The notes: generated by a model not told the origin, from the sequence alone. A DNA stretch of 64,000 nt from Ascidia mentula (GCA_947561715.1 OX387204.1:8375001-8439000); one strand, 5' to 3'; positions 1 through 13,797 are shown, numbered from the stretch's first letter. A program made the numbers and translations.

Positions 1-2440
1 CAAACAAAATGCTGATATCCAAAAATTAGGTTTACCAGACGAAGCAACAAGTCATACTATGCAGGGAAGTGTTAACTCTGAATTTCAAACTGGAACAAAT
101 GCCAATCATGGAAATATTAACCGAAATGAATCAACTTCTATGTCGGATAATTTTGGTGATGAACTTACTGATGATGACATTTTATTGGAAATGGAAAGAA
201 TTGAATCACAACAAGTATGTTTTCTCATAAATTCACAATTTATCCTGAAGGTATCTTTAGTTAAACTGGCCCGTAACTCTAACAGGCAAATAATCCTACA
301 GCCGCACCGGAGTTGAAACCAATCCTGCCACAGAGCACAATAAAAACATGTGGTATATCAAATACAAAGGTTAAACAAGCACATCATCACAACAAAGTGA
401 TGGTGAATGATTGTCGAATAACATCAGGTAGAATATCAATGTTTTTGGAATCTATGGGTATTTACCTAACATGCACGTATTTATTTGTGTCTATTTAATA
501 ATTCAGTTTCACAAAATGCTGTGACGGGCGGGAAACGTCAAAACAACAAACCATCGAAACAAATTTCAATTGAAGACGCATTCAAACAGAACTTCAAACC
601 ATTGTCGGAAAACTTGGCAAAGTACGCGAACGCCGATCCTGGGCGAGGCTGTGCAAGCCACAATCGCCAGGCTACTGTTAAACCAAGCTACACCAAAACA
701 AGCCTCATTAAACGGGAAATTAAACAAGAGGATGAAGAGTCGTGTCCGCCGCTTATTGCCAGAATACAGAAGGCTCCTATCAATAATGCATGTTTAACGT
801 CACCCGACTGCAGCGCGATGGAAGATGATGAACTGGTCGAGCTCGCAAAGTTTGTGGAAGAAACAGAGCAACCCACAGTTAATTACATTTGTCAGCTTAG
901 CTCTTCAAATAAGGTGAGGTAAACGGTTTGTTTATCCTTCAATGTTAAAGGAAACTTATCATGTATTTCGACACACACGCCTGCAAAACTTATTACACGA
1001 CTATTAAACTACCCAAGCGGTTTAAAAATTTGAGTTGACATTTTCATCGTCTTCAGTCCAATGAAAAACGTAATAATTTTTATCAGCATATTTAGAACGT
1101 TGTACCGTTGTGGTTGCCTTTCACATTCTTTTCCCAAGTACTTTTACAAGGTTATTCTAATCGTTTTTTGCTAACACAAATGGCATAATGTCGTGCTAAA
1201 CACACAACGCTAAGTTAGATGTTGTAATGACCTAACTCTTACCAACCGCATGCGGATTGTCATGTGCGGACTTGTCCTTGGGCAAGTGGCCTAACTGGCA
1301 ATTTCATACTTGACGGTAATTTGGTTCAACTCAATTTGTTTACCCAAGGTTGTTCGACGACTTTCAGTCAAGGCATTCATCGTGACTTTGCTATCAAAAT
1401 TGCACGGTGACGCCACCAACGGCTGGAATTTGAAGGCGAAAATCTGTGACGGCACCGGTACGCTCGATGTCCAGTTCAACGACACGGTGCTGACACAACT
1501 AATCGGATTTAAAGCTCGGCAGGTACATATTCGGCGGCCGTGAATCTGATTTTGCGTGCTTGGGTACAACAACTTGAACAATGAGGCTGTTGGGCGGTGA
1601 AATAGCATTGAGATTTAAACGTGACGAATGTGTGGGTAGTGCTTGTTATCAGACGGTGAAGAATGTTTAGCCGGATGGATGTGAAAGTCCTCACAAAGCA
1701 CGCTGATACCACTAAGAATTCAATGCGCTCTCAAATTAAGTACCATCAATAGTTCATAACTGTGTGACGTCAATAACAAGAGTGAAAGTCCCTTTGTCCT
1801 GTAGAAATCCAGCGCATGCCATTTAGTAGGGTAAGACGGAGATTTGTCTGCGGGACCACGTTCAAATAAACTGGAAGCCAAAATCTGAAAGGTCTCAGCA
1901 GGTCGTAGTAGGGAGCCTACTTTTACACTTATAAATACGTTCCCTTCACTGTTTATTGTGTTGTTGAACCTTGCGAAGTTTTGGATTTACGATAAAGATT
2001 ATTTTCTTATTTTGCACCACGTAACATCATCCGCCAGGCTATATAAGTTAGTACAATTGTAAAGAAGATGTGGGCCGGCTGATTTCCAAGCCCTGCACAA
2101 AGGAAGATTTAAACCCTATCGTGAGCCAAATTGTATCAAATTCGTCGTCAGTTTACAGCAAATCGCAGGGAGTATTCTCCTATACGATTAACTGATCGTG
2201 TTTCAACATTTTTATTAAAAAAATTACATTCTTGTTCAGGTGGAAGCAATAAAACGGAGAAGTGATCCCGATGATCTGAACAAACTGGGCCTGGGGATGC
2301 GAAATTGTCGCGATACGATCATCGGCATGTGCAAGATAATGACTCTCGATTTGAGCGGCGAAGTTGCCACTGTGACAGCTCTGACAGATGCCGATGACAA
2401 ATATTGGAGTGACCTTCAGACGAGCGTTGACTGCACTTAA
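1..2440 (+). CDS. RMI1: RecQ-mediated genome instability protein 1, C-terminal part
   Basis: Scaffold subunit of the BLM-TOP3A-RMI dissolvasome, which dissolves double Holliday junctions in the nucleus. The 5' end lies left of the window. Exons: 1-214 (codons start at base 2), 286-427, 507-913, 1349-1522, 2240-2440; all phases agree, giving 378 residues and a stop. Exon 1 is acidic (DELTDDDILLEMERIE), like the family linker. Exon 4 carries the signature of the C-terminal OB fold (VKAFIVTL, then DGTGTLDVQFNDTVLTQLIGF), close to human RMI1 as I remember it. Exon 5 continues with a CxxTIIGMCKIMTLDL-type helix as in human. This C-terminal OB fold is the RMI2-binding part in vertebrates. I saw no RMI2 gene here. 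The gene converges on PLK4. The N-terminal TOP3A-binding domain cannot be judged. Confidence 0.93.
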
Positions 2441-2533
2441 AACTTCAAAATTATGGATATTTTTTCCAGCATTATCTTCACTGTCATCAGCTCTGGTATC
2501 GTGTTTCAACGTTTCGTTGATATTCGGGTTTGC

Positions 2534-2539
2534 AATAAA
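2534..2539 (+). terminator. Poly(A) signal of RMI1
   Basis: AATAAA about 95 bases past the RMI1 stop; the best-placed signal for this transcript. Confidence 0.6.
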
Positions 2540-2958
2540 ATATTCTTTTTTAGAGCTTTGCCTTTAGTTGTTTAAATAGGATTGGAGTAAATTGCTTTGC
2601 AAGGTTGATATACTAAGCGTAGGAAAACTTATAATACACAACTAATTTAAATCGGCTATTGCGTATCATGCTACACAATGTTTTACCCCAAAAAACGCAC
2701 CGTCACTGTGGGCGTTTGAAACCTCGGTACCAATCTGTTTATTTGTCGTGTCACGGCACGAAAGTTTGCAATTAGGGCTATTGATAGAGGTAAAACAGAC
2801 ATGGTAGTGTGCCCACTCTCTTTTATTTGAATTAAAATAATTCAAGTCGGAATGGACGGATTCCACCCCGAGAACTTTTTTAGCTTTCCTCATAGATTTC
2901 CATGCAATGTTTGCCTGACTTCTTTATTCATAACTTTTCAAAACTTATTCAACCAACG

Positions 2959-2964
2959 TTTATT
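2959..2964 (-). terminator. Poly(A) signal of PLK4
   Basis: TTTATT on + (AATAAA on -), about 380 bases past the PLK4 stop. Closer variants were not evident. Confidence 0.4.
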
Positions 2965-3339
2965 GTGATGACAACTAAGACCGCGGAGTATGGACTGTAG
3001 CAGCAACAGCAGTAAAAGCACAACATATCAATTCAATAGCAGCGAAATAACTTTGAATACAAAAGTCCCGTTTGTACATTACAAATTGCCAACAACGCAA
3101 AACGGCGGCCTGTCGATTATAACAACTATGATAAAAGAACTAAAATATACCATTTGACTATGTACAGAATTAAACTCGGCGCCAATAAACAAATAATTAC
3201 TCGTACATGAAAAAATAACGCTCAAGATACCCAGCTTATAATGTCTTTATGCAATATCGAGAGAGGCTCGACTGTCATTCGAAGCAGCAGCTATGATTGG
3301 ACAAGCTGGGAGCCGTGACAAGAAACAACCAGATCAATA

Positions 3340-6300
3340 TTATTGAGCTTCCTCCGAGTTTTGTCGCGCGGCTTTAACGAGAAGTTCAACGATGGCCGGA
3401 AGTTGGGTCAGTTTCACCTTCACGTGCTCGGGAAGTCGAGCAGTTTGTCCGAATCTGCGTAAAAATAGAACCAATGTATTGTATGTGAAGCTATAACCAC
3501 CATCGGTTTCCCATCATACAAGCATGTTCAACCAATTCTGTTTAAAAAAAAATTTTAATTTTTTACGGACCACGTCGCCGCAACAGATTTTTACTACTTT
3601 CGTACAAGAAGCCAAGTGGCTGCTGAAAGAAAATTCTTATTAAGTAACAGCTTGATTACATACAACTTTTCACACGAGATAAACTAGGCAAACCTTACAA
3701 AAATGTTATTTTGTTACAATTGGTTCCAGGTGGAAGTGAATTAAAAAGTTTTTTTAAAAAAAACTTACGTTTCACGGCGTCCGTCAGCTCCCACATAAAC
3801 GACGGTCGTTGCTGACGACTGAACGAGGATCTGTGATTGGTCGAAATATACGACCCATATATCGCCAGTGGAGAGGTGACACGCCCTTCCCACGCCAGGA
3901 ATGTTCACTGCTTTTGTGACTTGGGAATCGTCGGCGATTGGCATAAAGTGACTGCGTTTTTGTGGGTCTGGAAACAATTAAATTCGCTTTATTTAACAGG
4001 ACGGTATGAGAATGCACTGAATTTATAACTTTCGCGAAGAAGCGCCATCGTTCAAATGTAAAAAATGTGTCTTCGAGGTTTGAGTTAATGTTGTATAAAG
4101 TATAAAATTCTTCAATAAATCAAAATTTAGTGCTTTCCAGGAGGTATAGATAAAAGAGGTAAAGAATCACTGGCGCGAGCCTCGCAATGCCAATTTAACA
4201 ACACCTCACCTTTCCTTCCAACACTGACCACACTCCGAGTCCGACTCATAGCTGTAGCGCTCGAACGAAAGGAAAGTACGGATTCGCTGAAATGAATTGG
4301 CGGGACGGTGCTTGGAGAGGCTGTGGCCGCAATAGAAGGACACGGAAGGCTGTCCGGTGTCCGAGGGGAAGCGGAACTTGCAACTGGACCCGTTCTTCTT
4401 GGTGTGTTTGGAGCGCTGGAATCTTTCTTCGCTTGCTTCGAAACGTTCGATGTGGTTGCCTTGTGTGCGCTGTTTGATCCTACACCCGGTGGGCGCCTAT
4501 GGATGAAATGCGTTAATGTCGTGCTCGAAGCAATTCAATTTGGAAATTGGAAAGAAACTTTATTAAGGGGAAAAAACATATTTGTTTGGGTGCAGTACAG
4601 GTATCTATCGGGCCCCGCATTTCCATTAGGACCAACCCTGTGTACTTGGTGAAGGTGTCGCGGGCTCGAATTTACTGTGGTTTTCATTCTAGTGAGAAAC
4701 ACACTTAAAACCAGCAATCGCATAGCATAATATTCCGGCTTTGGTCATTGGTTTACCTCGATACAGTAATAGGAAAATGTGAAGTGCCTCCAATTCCGTT
4801 TTGCTCCAACGCCGATATCGCAGCTTCCACATCTACGGAGCGTTGTCGACTTTCTATGGCATGTTGAAGCATGTCTTGTGCCAAAGAAGACAACTTGGAC
4901 ATCTGCTCGGATTTTGTACCTTCCGAACTGACCATTTCACCCAACGTCGAATCGAGAGTGACCGCTTTGCCGCTGACGTCACTCACCAATGTTTTTGACT
5001 TGGTCTGGTGAACTTTGCCACCTGTGAAAATTTGGAACGCTACCTTTACATGTATTGTTCATTTATTGGCGCTGTTTTTCTATCTTTATAGTGATGATGT
5101 TTTTATATTCCAGGTACAGATAGTAGACTGACCCTTGTAAAAGCAAATTTCAACATCAGCGTTCGGGTGATTCTCCATCAACATGCATTTTGCTTGCGCT
5201 GTAAATACCGTCACTTTCGGCGTTTTGGATCTCACCAGCTCGACGAACCTGTTACCAGAATCCATATAAGAAACTCCATAGGCAGCAAAATACCGTGAAA
5301 GCAAATGTAAATCGAAATACCTTGCTAGGTATTTGAACTTGTTGAAATATTTGTCCGGCATACTGGTGGACGAGTACACAGCGGCGTCATTTGGAGGAAC
5401 TGGCGGATGCTGTGATAGCGGGCATCCAGCATCACCGTTGCAAGGTTCGGGTGCGTAGATCTACAAAGAGTTAAGCAGGTTTCACAAAATTGCGCCATCA
5501 TGCGGATGAAACAAAACAAAGTCCCCACTCCTGATAATGGTACAAGCCAAAGAGTAGTCGCAAATTAATATGTTTCTACTATTAAGACATTTTACTATGT
5601 ACTGTTTTATGTATCGTGCAAGTGAGATATCATGGGTGGGGTACACAGGCGCCTAGTTCGGGAGGGGGCGATTTTCAAAAAAACGGAGGGCTATTACGCG
5701 CGTCTGTCCGCACCATGTAACTCGTCGCATTCGTAACGTTCGAAGAAAAAAGACCTAAAACAATGTGTTTCTTACACAAAGCACACAAAATATGTTGACC
5801 TAGTTTCGCTCGCGTAACTGACATCGGTTGTTGCAACGTCAGTCTCGCAGTACAATATGCCAACAGGTACTTATTGGTCGTGTAGTAGACCGATCTAGTG
5901 TGTTCATCGTTAACGCCGCCCTTTTGGCTAATACGCCTCATGCATTGAAATTCAAACACAGTTTTTCGATACTTGATGACGTCATAGTAACAAATTATAA
6001 CGTCATAATATAGCCGCCCCCCATGGAAAAATGAACACTAGGCGCCTATGGTGGGGTGGATATAAAAAACGTTGAAAACAGGTTACCTTAATCGTTCTTC
6101 CGTTGTCCAATACCCGGAGGACTTCCGTCACGATGTCCTTCCCCGTCTTACTAGAAACGATCTCCAGACAAACTTCTCCATCCTCCAAAATGCTGACCTA
6201 CAGTGGAGACACGATGAATATTAATAAAACAACATAATTATTACGATACAACTCGATTGTACAAAAAATTTACCATTGAATTTTTTGCCTTTTGTCGTAT

Positions 6301-9300
6301 AGGTCTCAATCGACGCGAGTCGATCGTTGGCAAGATCTTTTGGTTTCTGCTTCCACTGGCATTACTATGGTGTGATGACCTTGAGGATTGGTGTACCCTG
6401 TCGCTGCTTGGTTTCGGTGGTTTATGCTGAGGCTGTGATAACGCAATAAAACTGGAGTTAAAAAGCGTGACAGCTAAGTATTTGAATATTCCGATATATG
6501 GTGTAATCACACCCTCATCGCATATCAACTGACTAATTGCAAACTGAAATATTAACAGAAACCGTCTGAAAACAATAATTCAAAAGAGAAGAATCTACGA
6601 ATATACATCACTGTATTTTTTTATTGGAATATGAGGTTTATACCTGTTCCACTTTCCTCCTTGCAACGTGTTCTGGAATGTTCTCCTTACATTCCTCGTC
6701 CGCCTGGTTTCCACGAACTCGCAACATGTAACGGTCGTGTTGCTCATTGCGGGTTTGTCTTTCATGCGCGTAATTCTGTTCACCCAGCGGCGGCCTTTCC
6801 CGTGAAGACTTGGTTTCAGATGCAATCCACACGTTGTCAGATTTAGATTGCAGTGGCCGCTTATCACTGCGCTGGGTGTTTTCATTGCTGTTACATTTGC
6901 GCGAAGCTGGTCGTCCACGACTACTGTCTGTCGGGTGTTGCGGTGCGTCCTCGTAACAACTCGACCTGTCGTCACCTGTAACCGCACCCGAGTAGTTGCT
7001 GCTCGTCACAGAGTTTTTGTCCCTCGAGTGGTGACGACGTGAGGATGCGGATCTGGTTAGTCGACGGCTGCCGCTTTTTTGAGCTCTTTGCTCCTCGATT
7101 TGTGATAGGTTTTGCATGGACGAGGATCTATTTATCGGCTGTTTATCCCCACATGGGTCATCGTATTCCGCGGGTCGGCCGTTGTCCCGAACTGGCGGAG
7201 ACGGGGGATGTCTTGACCTGCTGCTGTTGTATCCGCTCGAAGACGACCTATAAAAGCCAGGCTCATACTTCGCCTGGTAGGGCTGGAAGCTGCCCCCTGG
7301 TGGATAAAATGGATCGCTAGGCATCATCGCCGAAACGTCAGGATAACCACTGTATTGACTATTTTCATCATACGCCAGGGAATCGCTTGAACCACCGCCA
7401 TAATGTCGTCTGTAGCTTCCAGTGGAATTGCTGTCTACTGACTGTAGAACGCGGCGCGTGTTCGAAGGATAATCGTCTTGCCTATCAGAGCGTCCACTTT
7501 TAAATGCTGGTTTCGAGGGCAGCGGACCGACTTCTGACGAATCTACTCTGTGCCTCGGTGCACCCCTGGCTGCTTCATCGCTGTACTTGCTGTCATAACC
7601 TGGATCCCACCTTGAGTAACCATCCGACGATTCCTGATATCGCTGTCGCCACATTGGAGGTCGGTTTCCCGGCATGTCGTGGACGCGTGATGCAACCGGG
7701 GCTTCATTGTCGTGTCGCGTTGAATATTGGTCGCAAGTTCGGACTCCGCTTTCAGAGCGCTGACGGTCATTGCGTCTCCGCGAATTTGACTCCGGTTGAT
7801 GCTTTGGGTTTGGGTTTGTTAGAGTTTCTTGGTAAGAGCCCTCGACAATAGAGTTGTCAACCACAGGTTCCAGGGTTCTCGGGGGCAAAGCGACGAAAGG
7901 CCGGGTTCTTGGTGGCAGACGTGACTTCTGGTAAGTATCACCTGCTGAATTGTTCGATGTGTTGGAGTGTGATTGTTGAGGTGTGCTGTGCAGAGTGCCC
8001 TGTCTACTGCTCACATTTGTGGTCATCGTTGCGTTGCCGCTGTCCACTGACGCCTCGCGGCCCTTACGAGTTCCCGGCTTCTATGTAAGGAAAAAAGGAA
8101 CGACTAGCAGACTTACATGGGATAAAGCAATCTTTATCACAAATGAAAATTTTTTTCATATGCATATGTCAAAACTTAAAAAAAAAAAAAAAACTCATAC
8201 AAATTGTAGGATGTACTTATTTTGCGTTGCACATACCATGAACCGGTGATCCAGTACGGCGGCTAAACTTATCCGTTTCGTCGGATTTTTTTGTAGCATT
8301 TGGTCAATTAAATCTCTCGCTTCTGGTGAAACATGATCGGGAAAAGTATAGTTGCCCAGGACGACCTTGTTCAATGTACTTTTCACCGCATTGGTCTGTT
8401 AAAATGTTGACAAGTTTTGATTTTTCTGTTATCTGTCTGCTACATTAGCGTAGAAAAAAAAGGCACGCTTCAAATACAAAGTTAATTAGGGTTGTCCTTT
8501 TAAATACTGCAGTAAAAGTCAAGTGTACACCTTTCTTGACATATCTAACTTTAAACCTGCATCTCAACGCTGCCAATTGTTACTGATCTTGTATGATTAC
8601 ATAGCACAACTTACATCAAATGGTGGAGTTCCAACTAAGAAGGTGTAGAGCATGCAGCCCAAAGACCATACGTCGGACTCTAGTCCATGGGCACTCCTTG
8701 TCGCTATTTCCCTGCAAACATAGCTAGTGTATTAAAACACAACCCGAAAGTATAAACACACAACTGAAAAGTTTGAACAAACAACTGACTGTAAAAGTTT
8801 CTACGCCGAGCGACACCTGTCACACATTACTTGGCAAAGAAAAACGACCAACATTTGAAATACTCGCATTGCACAGAAAGTTTCGGAAACAATAGTGGCT
8901 TGTGACGCCACAATGGAAATGGTTATGCGATGATTGTTCTAACATGATGATCGCCCTGGGAATTTAGGCGCTGAAAACAAGTGTGTCGGTGCAAGCCCAA
9001 ACCTGTTTATTTTTCCAGCCAAAGCGGTACTCTTGTCTCGTGATACGACTAAGTTGGCTGTAGCGATTTATTATCCACCAATTTATTTTCCTCAATTACC
9101 CGAATATACATATTCCTAAAAATAAATAAACTTGATTCTTTTTTGCGGTTGATAAACTAAAAAAATACTGGTAGTGTAATCGTTACACATCCATGTCGCT
9201 ACCGTCGGTTTGCTGCAAATTCTGAACAGAGTGCGAATGCAAGTTTGTCAAGATTCAAACAACACATTCCCGATAGTCAATATTAGCTTACAAGTCGACG

Positions 9301-11486
9301 GTTTGTTTGGGAATATGCTGGCTAGTAAAAAATAGGGCAGCATTTTATAGTTTACAACTGCTATTTCGCGCAGGGATTTTAACGAAAGTTTCCAAGTTTA
9401 AAACTGAGAAGTGGACAAGATTTAAATAGCTTAACGGTCGTCAGTCAAGACGGTTGGATGGCAAACAATGGACCGAAATTGAGTCTTACACGTGTATTTG
9501 CTTGGCAATATTACATTTACAAACGGTGTATGTGTACACACAACCTCGAAGGCGGTCAGCGGCGGTTGGCCTAAATACACAAACCTGGCGTTCAATTGAG
9601 TATTGCACATATTAGCTAACACTAGCTGGAATGCATTTTGTGACATGGGAGTACAAATTTTTTTTACCTATTTTTTGTATTTTTATGACATGACATACAA
9701 ACAACTTTTGACGTCTGGAAGCCAAAACGACATTTAAACCCGCTCGACACGAGGCAAGGTTTGAACCATCATCAATCGTCAGGCACATTCCATTGACATA
9801 CGCCACGTTTGACATCCACATCAATCGGCACTTAATCAACGCGAACCGCAATACCCACAAACACAAGTACATCAACAAACACGCGTCCGTTGGGAAGTCC
9901 TCGAATGGCGCTATGCGTGATGGAGGTGGCAACACACGTATAGAAAAAAAAACAAGTCCGGGCCACATGCCTTTTCCCAATTACTTGTTGGTGAGGCACA
10001 AGCAGCGATTGAAGCCCAGTTCTTGGACAATAGATGTGGTATCAGAAAATGGGCCCACCTCCGCCAAACAAAGGCGGCGTCGGGTAAGAAAAGCGATAGA
10101 GCTCGTGCCTGCCGCGTTTTGGGTGTAGGCACAGCGCGAGCGTTTGGGTCGGTGTGACCGCTGTGTGACAAGCTGGTGCAGGCCCAGGACATGTCTGACG
10201 AAGGGGCATTTAACAACCAAACGGCGCGAGGATTTGGCGGGTACTGTCCACGCACACGTGGTAGATTTAAAATTCCGAATTCCAAATCGCAAAATATAGT
10301 ACGATCACTTTGAATAAGAAAGCCAAAGCTAAGTTGTGACCAATACTACCATTAAAATTCAACAACAGACAGATTAACAAAAGCTATTATTTTACTACAG
10401 AAATAAAAGATCTAATAACATCACAAAACACAAACATTACATAAAAATAAGTAACAAATGTATTTAAAGTTGATTTAAATAACATATTAGGTGGAATTGT
10501 GGAAGAAAAATATTTGTACTTGATAAGTTGTGTAAACATTGTGCTCAGCCCCAACCGTCACATTTTTACTGTCAGATAAACATGAATGATTGACTCACCA
10601 CAAAGGGTAAAATGCTAAGCAAACAAAAACCACACCTTGAGACTTCCTAATAACAATAATCCTATGTCAATCCTGACAAGGGTGTTTACTTTGTCATAGG
10701 ACATTATTAAAGAAAATTATATCTTGCCAATAGCCTACATTAAATTTTTTGCTTCTGCTGTTGTCCACCACAATGCATATTCTAGTTTAAAAGAAAAACA
10801 TGTGTCCCCTATTTCCTAGCCTACACATAGCACTTACGGTGATATAAAGTTTGGAGTTCCACACATTGTAAAATGCTTGTCAGAGGGAAGTGCAAGCTGT
10901 GTTGCAAGACCAAAATCAGCTATCTTAATGTGGTAATCATCATCCAAAAGCATATTTGCCAGAGTTAGGTCTCGGTGCAAAATACCATGTGCATGTAGAT
11001 ACAACATTCCGTCAACAATTTGTCCAAGAAACTCACGCACTAAAAATAACAATATGTTTATTAAATTTGTTACAAATACGATTTATTTCACAAATATTTA
11101 AATCATTTTTAAGGTTTATCAATTGCCAAACTGTTTGTGCAAACAAACACACCTTGATCTTCACCAAGTGAGTTTCCTTGGCTCTTCAAAAACCGATTTA
11201 GCTCTCCTTTGAGGCACAGCTCCAGGATCAGATAAACATAGTCAGAGTCTTCAAAGCAATGATACAACTCCAGAATTGACGGATGCTTGAGCTGTGCATG
11301 AATCTCAACCTCACTTCTTACACGGGACACCATACCAGACTTTCTCATGCACCTCTTGTCGATCATTTTAATTGCAACATAATAACCTGACTGTTTGCAT
11401 TTTGCCCTGTACACACAGGCAAACGCACCACGTCCAATGGGGTTTAAAACTTCATATTCGGCAATTGTATCTCCGAACTTTGGCAT
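3340..11486 (-). CDS. PLK4: Serine/threonine kinase PLK4 (SAK), centriole duplication
   Basis: Master kinase of centriole duplication; acts at the centrosome. Coding exons, 5' to 3' on the - strand: 11486-11153, 11039-10838, 8711-8615, 8395-8237, 8080-6644, 6432-6274, 6197-6087, 5460-5321, 5248-5133, 5021-4757, 4496-4210, 3967-3769, 3454-3340; 1,206 aa against 970 in human. Kinase domain about 11-264: Gly loop GRGAFACVY, Lys40, HRD 133-135, DFG 153-155, [16 protein letters not shown] at 277-282 matches the beta-TrCP degron (DSGxxT), whose phosphorylation limits PLK4 level in animals. The long 479-codon exon is a Ser/Arg-rich linker and explains the extra length. Cryptic polo box (PB1-PB2) about 783-1007 begins at RLRPIRQK and includes [16 protein letters not shown] and [21 protein letters not shown]3 is about 1103-1206. 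The start at MPKFGDTI matches the family N-terminus in length. Confidence 0.97.
8712..10837 (-). other. Large intron of PLK4 (2.1 kb)
   Basis: The only long intron of PLK4; it separates the exon ending CGTPNFIS from the one beginning EIATRSAHG inside the kinase domain. Open frames on both strands (for example 9612-10292) show no domain, and a tRNA-like B-box near 9760 lacks a convincing partner. I see nothing else I can support. Confidence 0.6.
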
Positions 11487-12203
11487 GGTTGCTGATAGCT
11501 TGCAGAGAATTGCAACCCTGTGTGGCACTGATGATACAGCATCAAGAAACTCATTCACAGAGGGAACTTGTTGCTCTGTAATTTCATACAAAAAGGTTAC
11601 AAAGGCTCAATAAGTTTTTAAGTAACAGTTTCAGAGATCTTAGTATAAATAGTATACTAGACTGACATGGCTAATAGTGTAAATTTTCTGCAACTGTTAT
11701 CAAAACACTTTGCAAACACACATTAGCTGAATGCGAGTATATATTTTTTGTCATACCTATCTTCCAAGCATAGTCACATAAAACCTTTCCAAAGTTGCCA
11801 AACCACATATCCTACATTTCATTGCAATATTTGATTTGAATACTACCTGGTGCACAAACTTCTATTTCTCAAAAACATTTACTGGTAAAAATATTTGAAT
11901 CAATTAACTAAATACTTTGTTTCACATGTTAATTTACGTAGCCTATATATAATAACTATAATTTTAGCCAACATACAAAAGATCGATATAATCAACACCT
12001 TTCCACACATACACATTATACAATAAAAAATACCACAGGCAAAAATATTTTGGATAAGTGAACATAGCTGCATGTACAAGGCAAATATTAACATTAAACC
12101 AAATTAAAATCTGCACTCATGCACTTCACTATTAAATTAAAGCACACCTGACAATAGCTTAAATGTACTAACCTCAATTAGTGTTCGGTCTCACTACAGC
12201 CAT
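11487..12203 (-). promoter_or_regulatory. PLK4 5' leader: predicted untranslated exons with an upstream ORF
   Basis: Going upstream from the PLK4 ATG, 11487-11575 reads as 5' leader back to an acceptor (ATTACAG). A donor (GAG then GTTAGT) at 12172 marks a likely first exon extending upstream of 12173, giving a leader intron 11576-12172. That first exon holds a complete nine-codon upstream ORF, ATG at 12203 to TGA at 12174. Another out-of-frame ATG lies in the second leader exon. Upstream ORFs like these commonly lower translation of dosage-sensitive messages; that role is inference here. No transcript evidence is available. Confidence 0.35.
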
Positions 12204-13028
12204 TGTTGCGGAAAAACGTTACGACTGGAAAGCAACGCAGGTCCGGGCTTGTCGGTTTCGTCACCGCAGTCAGTCTGACCGGTACAAATCTCAAAAATGT
12301 CGTATGACTACACTGACTTTTTTACACATTAACATATGTTCACTGGCCTAGTTATCGTATCCACTAAAAAATAAATTACTGAAATAGTTATAAAACTGGG
12401 GACATTATTGTGTTGTGTTCAATGTGTTGCACCATGATTAACGAGCACAAGTATCTGGTCCTGAACGTTTATGTTGTGCTTAACGCCCGTTATATCAGTT
12501 TAGATAAAAACGTTTGCTTAAATGTCTCTTTTATACATTTTCATAAAAGCGAAGGGCAGTTAACGTTTCGGATTCACCATTATGACCGATAGTGGTAAAC
12601 AAACGTTTTTGAAATTTGAGAATTTTCAGCCACCGCCTAACTTTCACATCGGTTCATGAGTAATTTTTTTCTGTTTCCAATCGTGTTTTTGACACAAACG
12701 TTATTTTGATCCTTGGCATATTACTTGTGATTTAGGTCGCATCGCCTTTGCAATAGTGTATTTTGCGACCTGAACATGAAAAAAACATACACCTGCTAAG
12801 ATTAGGATCTGTCTTGTTTCTTACAAGACAAATATGGTTAGCACCAGTGTTTTTCTTTTTAAACATCGCTGGTTCGCCGAATGGGACAGGAAAAAAAAAT
12901 AAAAGATGCAAGTTTAAAGAAGTGACTTTCGTTACAACAGCGCAGGCGAAACATTGAACATCTTATTCATAATACATTTAACAAGTACCAACTTTCCTTC
13001 GGTATCCATTACAAATACACAATTATAT

Positions 13029-13069
13029 GTTAAACCAAAGAACACTATTATAGTGTTCTCTGGTTAAAC
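13029..13069. repeat. Short palindrome, 19-bp arms
   Basis: Arms 13029-13047 and 13051-13069 are inverted complements with two mismatches around a 3-base centre. The arms contain GTTAAACCA and AGAACACTA. It could be a small foldback element, a paired terminal repeat or a hairpin-forming RNA. No coding context. Confidence 0.7.
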
Positions 13070-13797
13070 CAGTGGTGTGTCAGATCGGTTAGTCGTAGGT
13101 TTAAGCTTCCAGCATTCGCAGAGTAGTCCTATAGGCCGCGATTTTCGAATATAATTTTCACATCATACTACATGGCCTTCCAGTGACATCTTTTCTTGAA
13201 TGTATGTGTCGCTCGATGATAAATGTTGGAAAGCAAATAAATTGTTGCTTCTTTGCTGTAAGTTGACATAACATTTTGATGATGCCAGCTATAATTCCAA
13301 ATCCAAAACCATCACTTTAAAATTCCCACCACCAGCAAACCTTCTATCAGAACCTCATATGAAAAACTGACAATATATTTATTTGTAATTTGAGTTGCTG
13401 TATATTTGGGTCAAGGACATTTTTACGCGAAATTTGGCGAACACAAATATCATGGAGCAAACGCGCCAAAAAGCATAACGATGAAGGGTGGCCAGATTTA
13501 AGCAAAAACAGTTGGTGTTAAAGTGCCTGGAGTCGGCACCATTGACAGGCACAGTGAACACCGGGACAAGTAGGATCATGCCTTTGCAGTATATGGAACA
13601 TGTGTTGACAGCAAAACCGAATGCAAGAAACAAAGATTTTGCCCGGTATGACCGTAGTCCTTGATAAATCTGTGTATGGTTTTAACAAAAGATTGCATAA
13701 TGCCCACCCCGAAGGTGACGGGCAATTTATAGAGAACACTTAAACAAACAGGCGCGATCTGTTGCCAGAATCGTTGAACTTGTGAAAGTTTCGTAGT

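Larger units (their letters stand above)
2441..3339. other. Convergent 3' intergenic region, RMI1/PLK4
   Basis: About 900 bases between two stop codons facing each other. It holds the two 3' untranslated regions with one poly(A) signal for each strand. Short open frames here have no recognisable motif. I see no repeat or RNA gene. Confidence 0.6.

Noticed and set aside
9755-9850. tRNA-like boxes on - (GTGGCGTATG and GGTTCAAACC)
   Set aside because: Spacing is roughly right but the acceptor and anticodon stems do not pair; at most a decayed SINE head.
9612-10292. Several 100 to 124 codon frames on both strands in the PLK4 intron
   Set aside because: Overlapping in opposite strands and frames, no domain, inside a well-supported intron.
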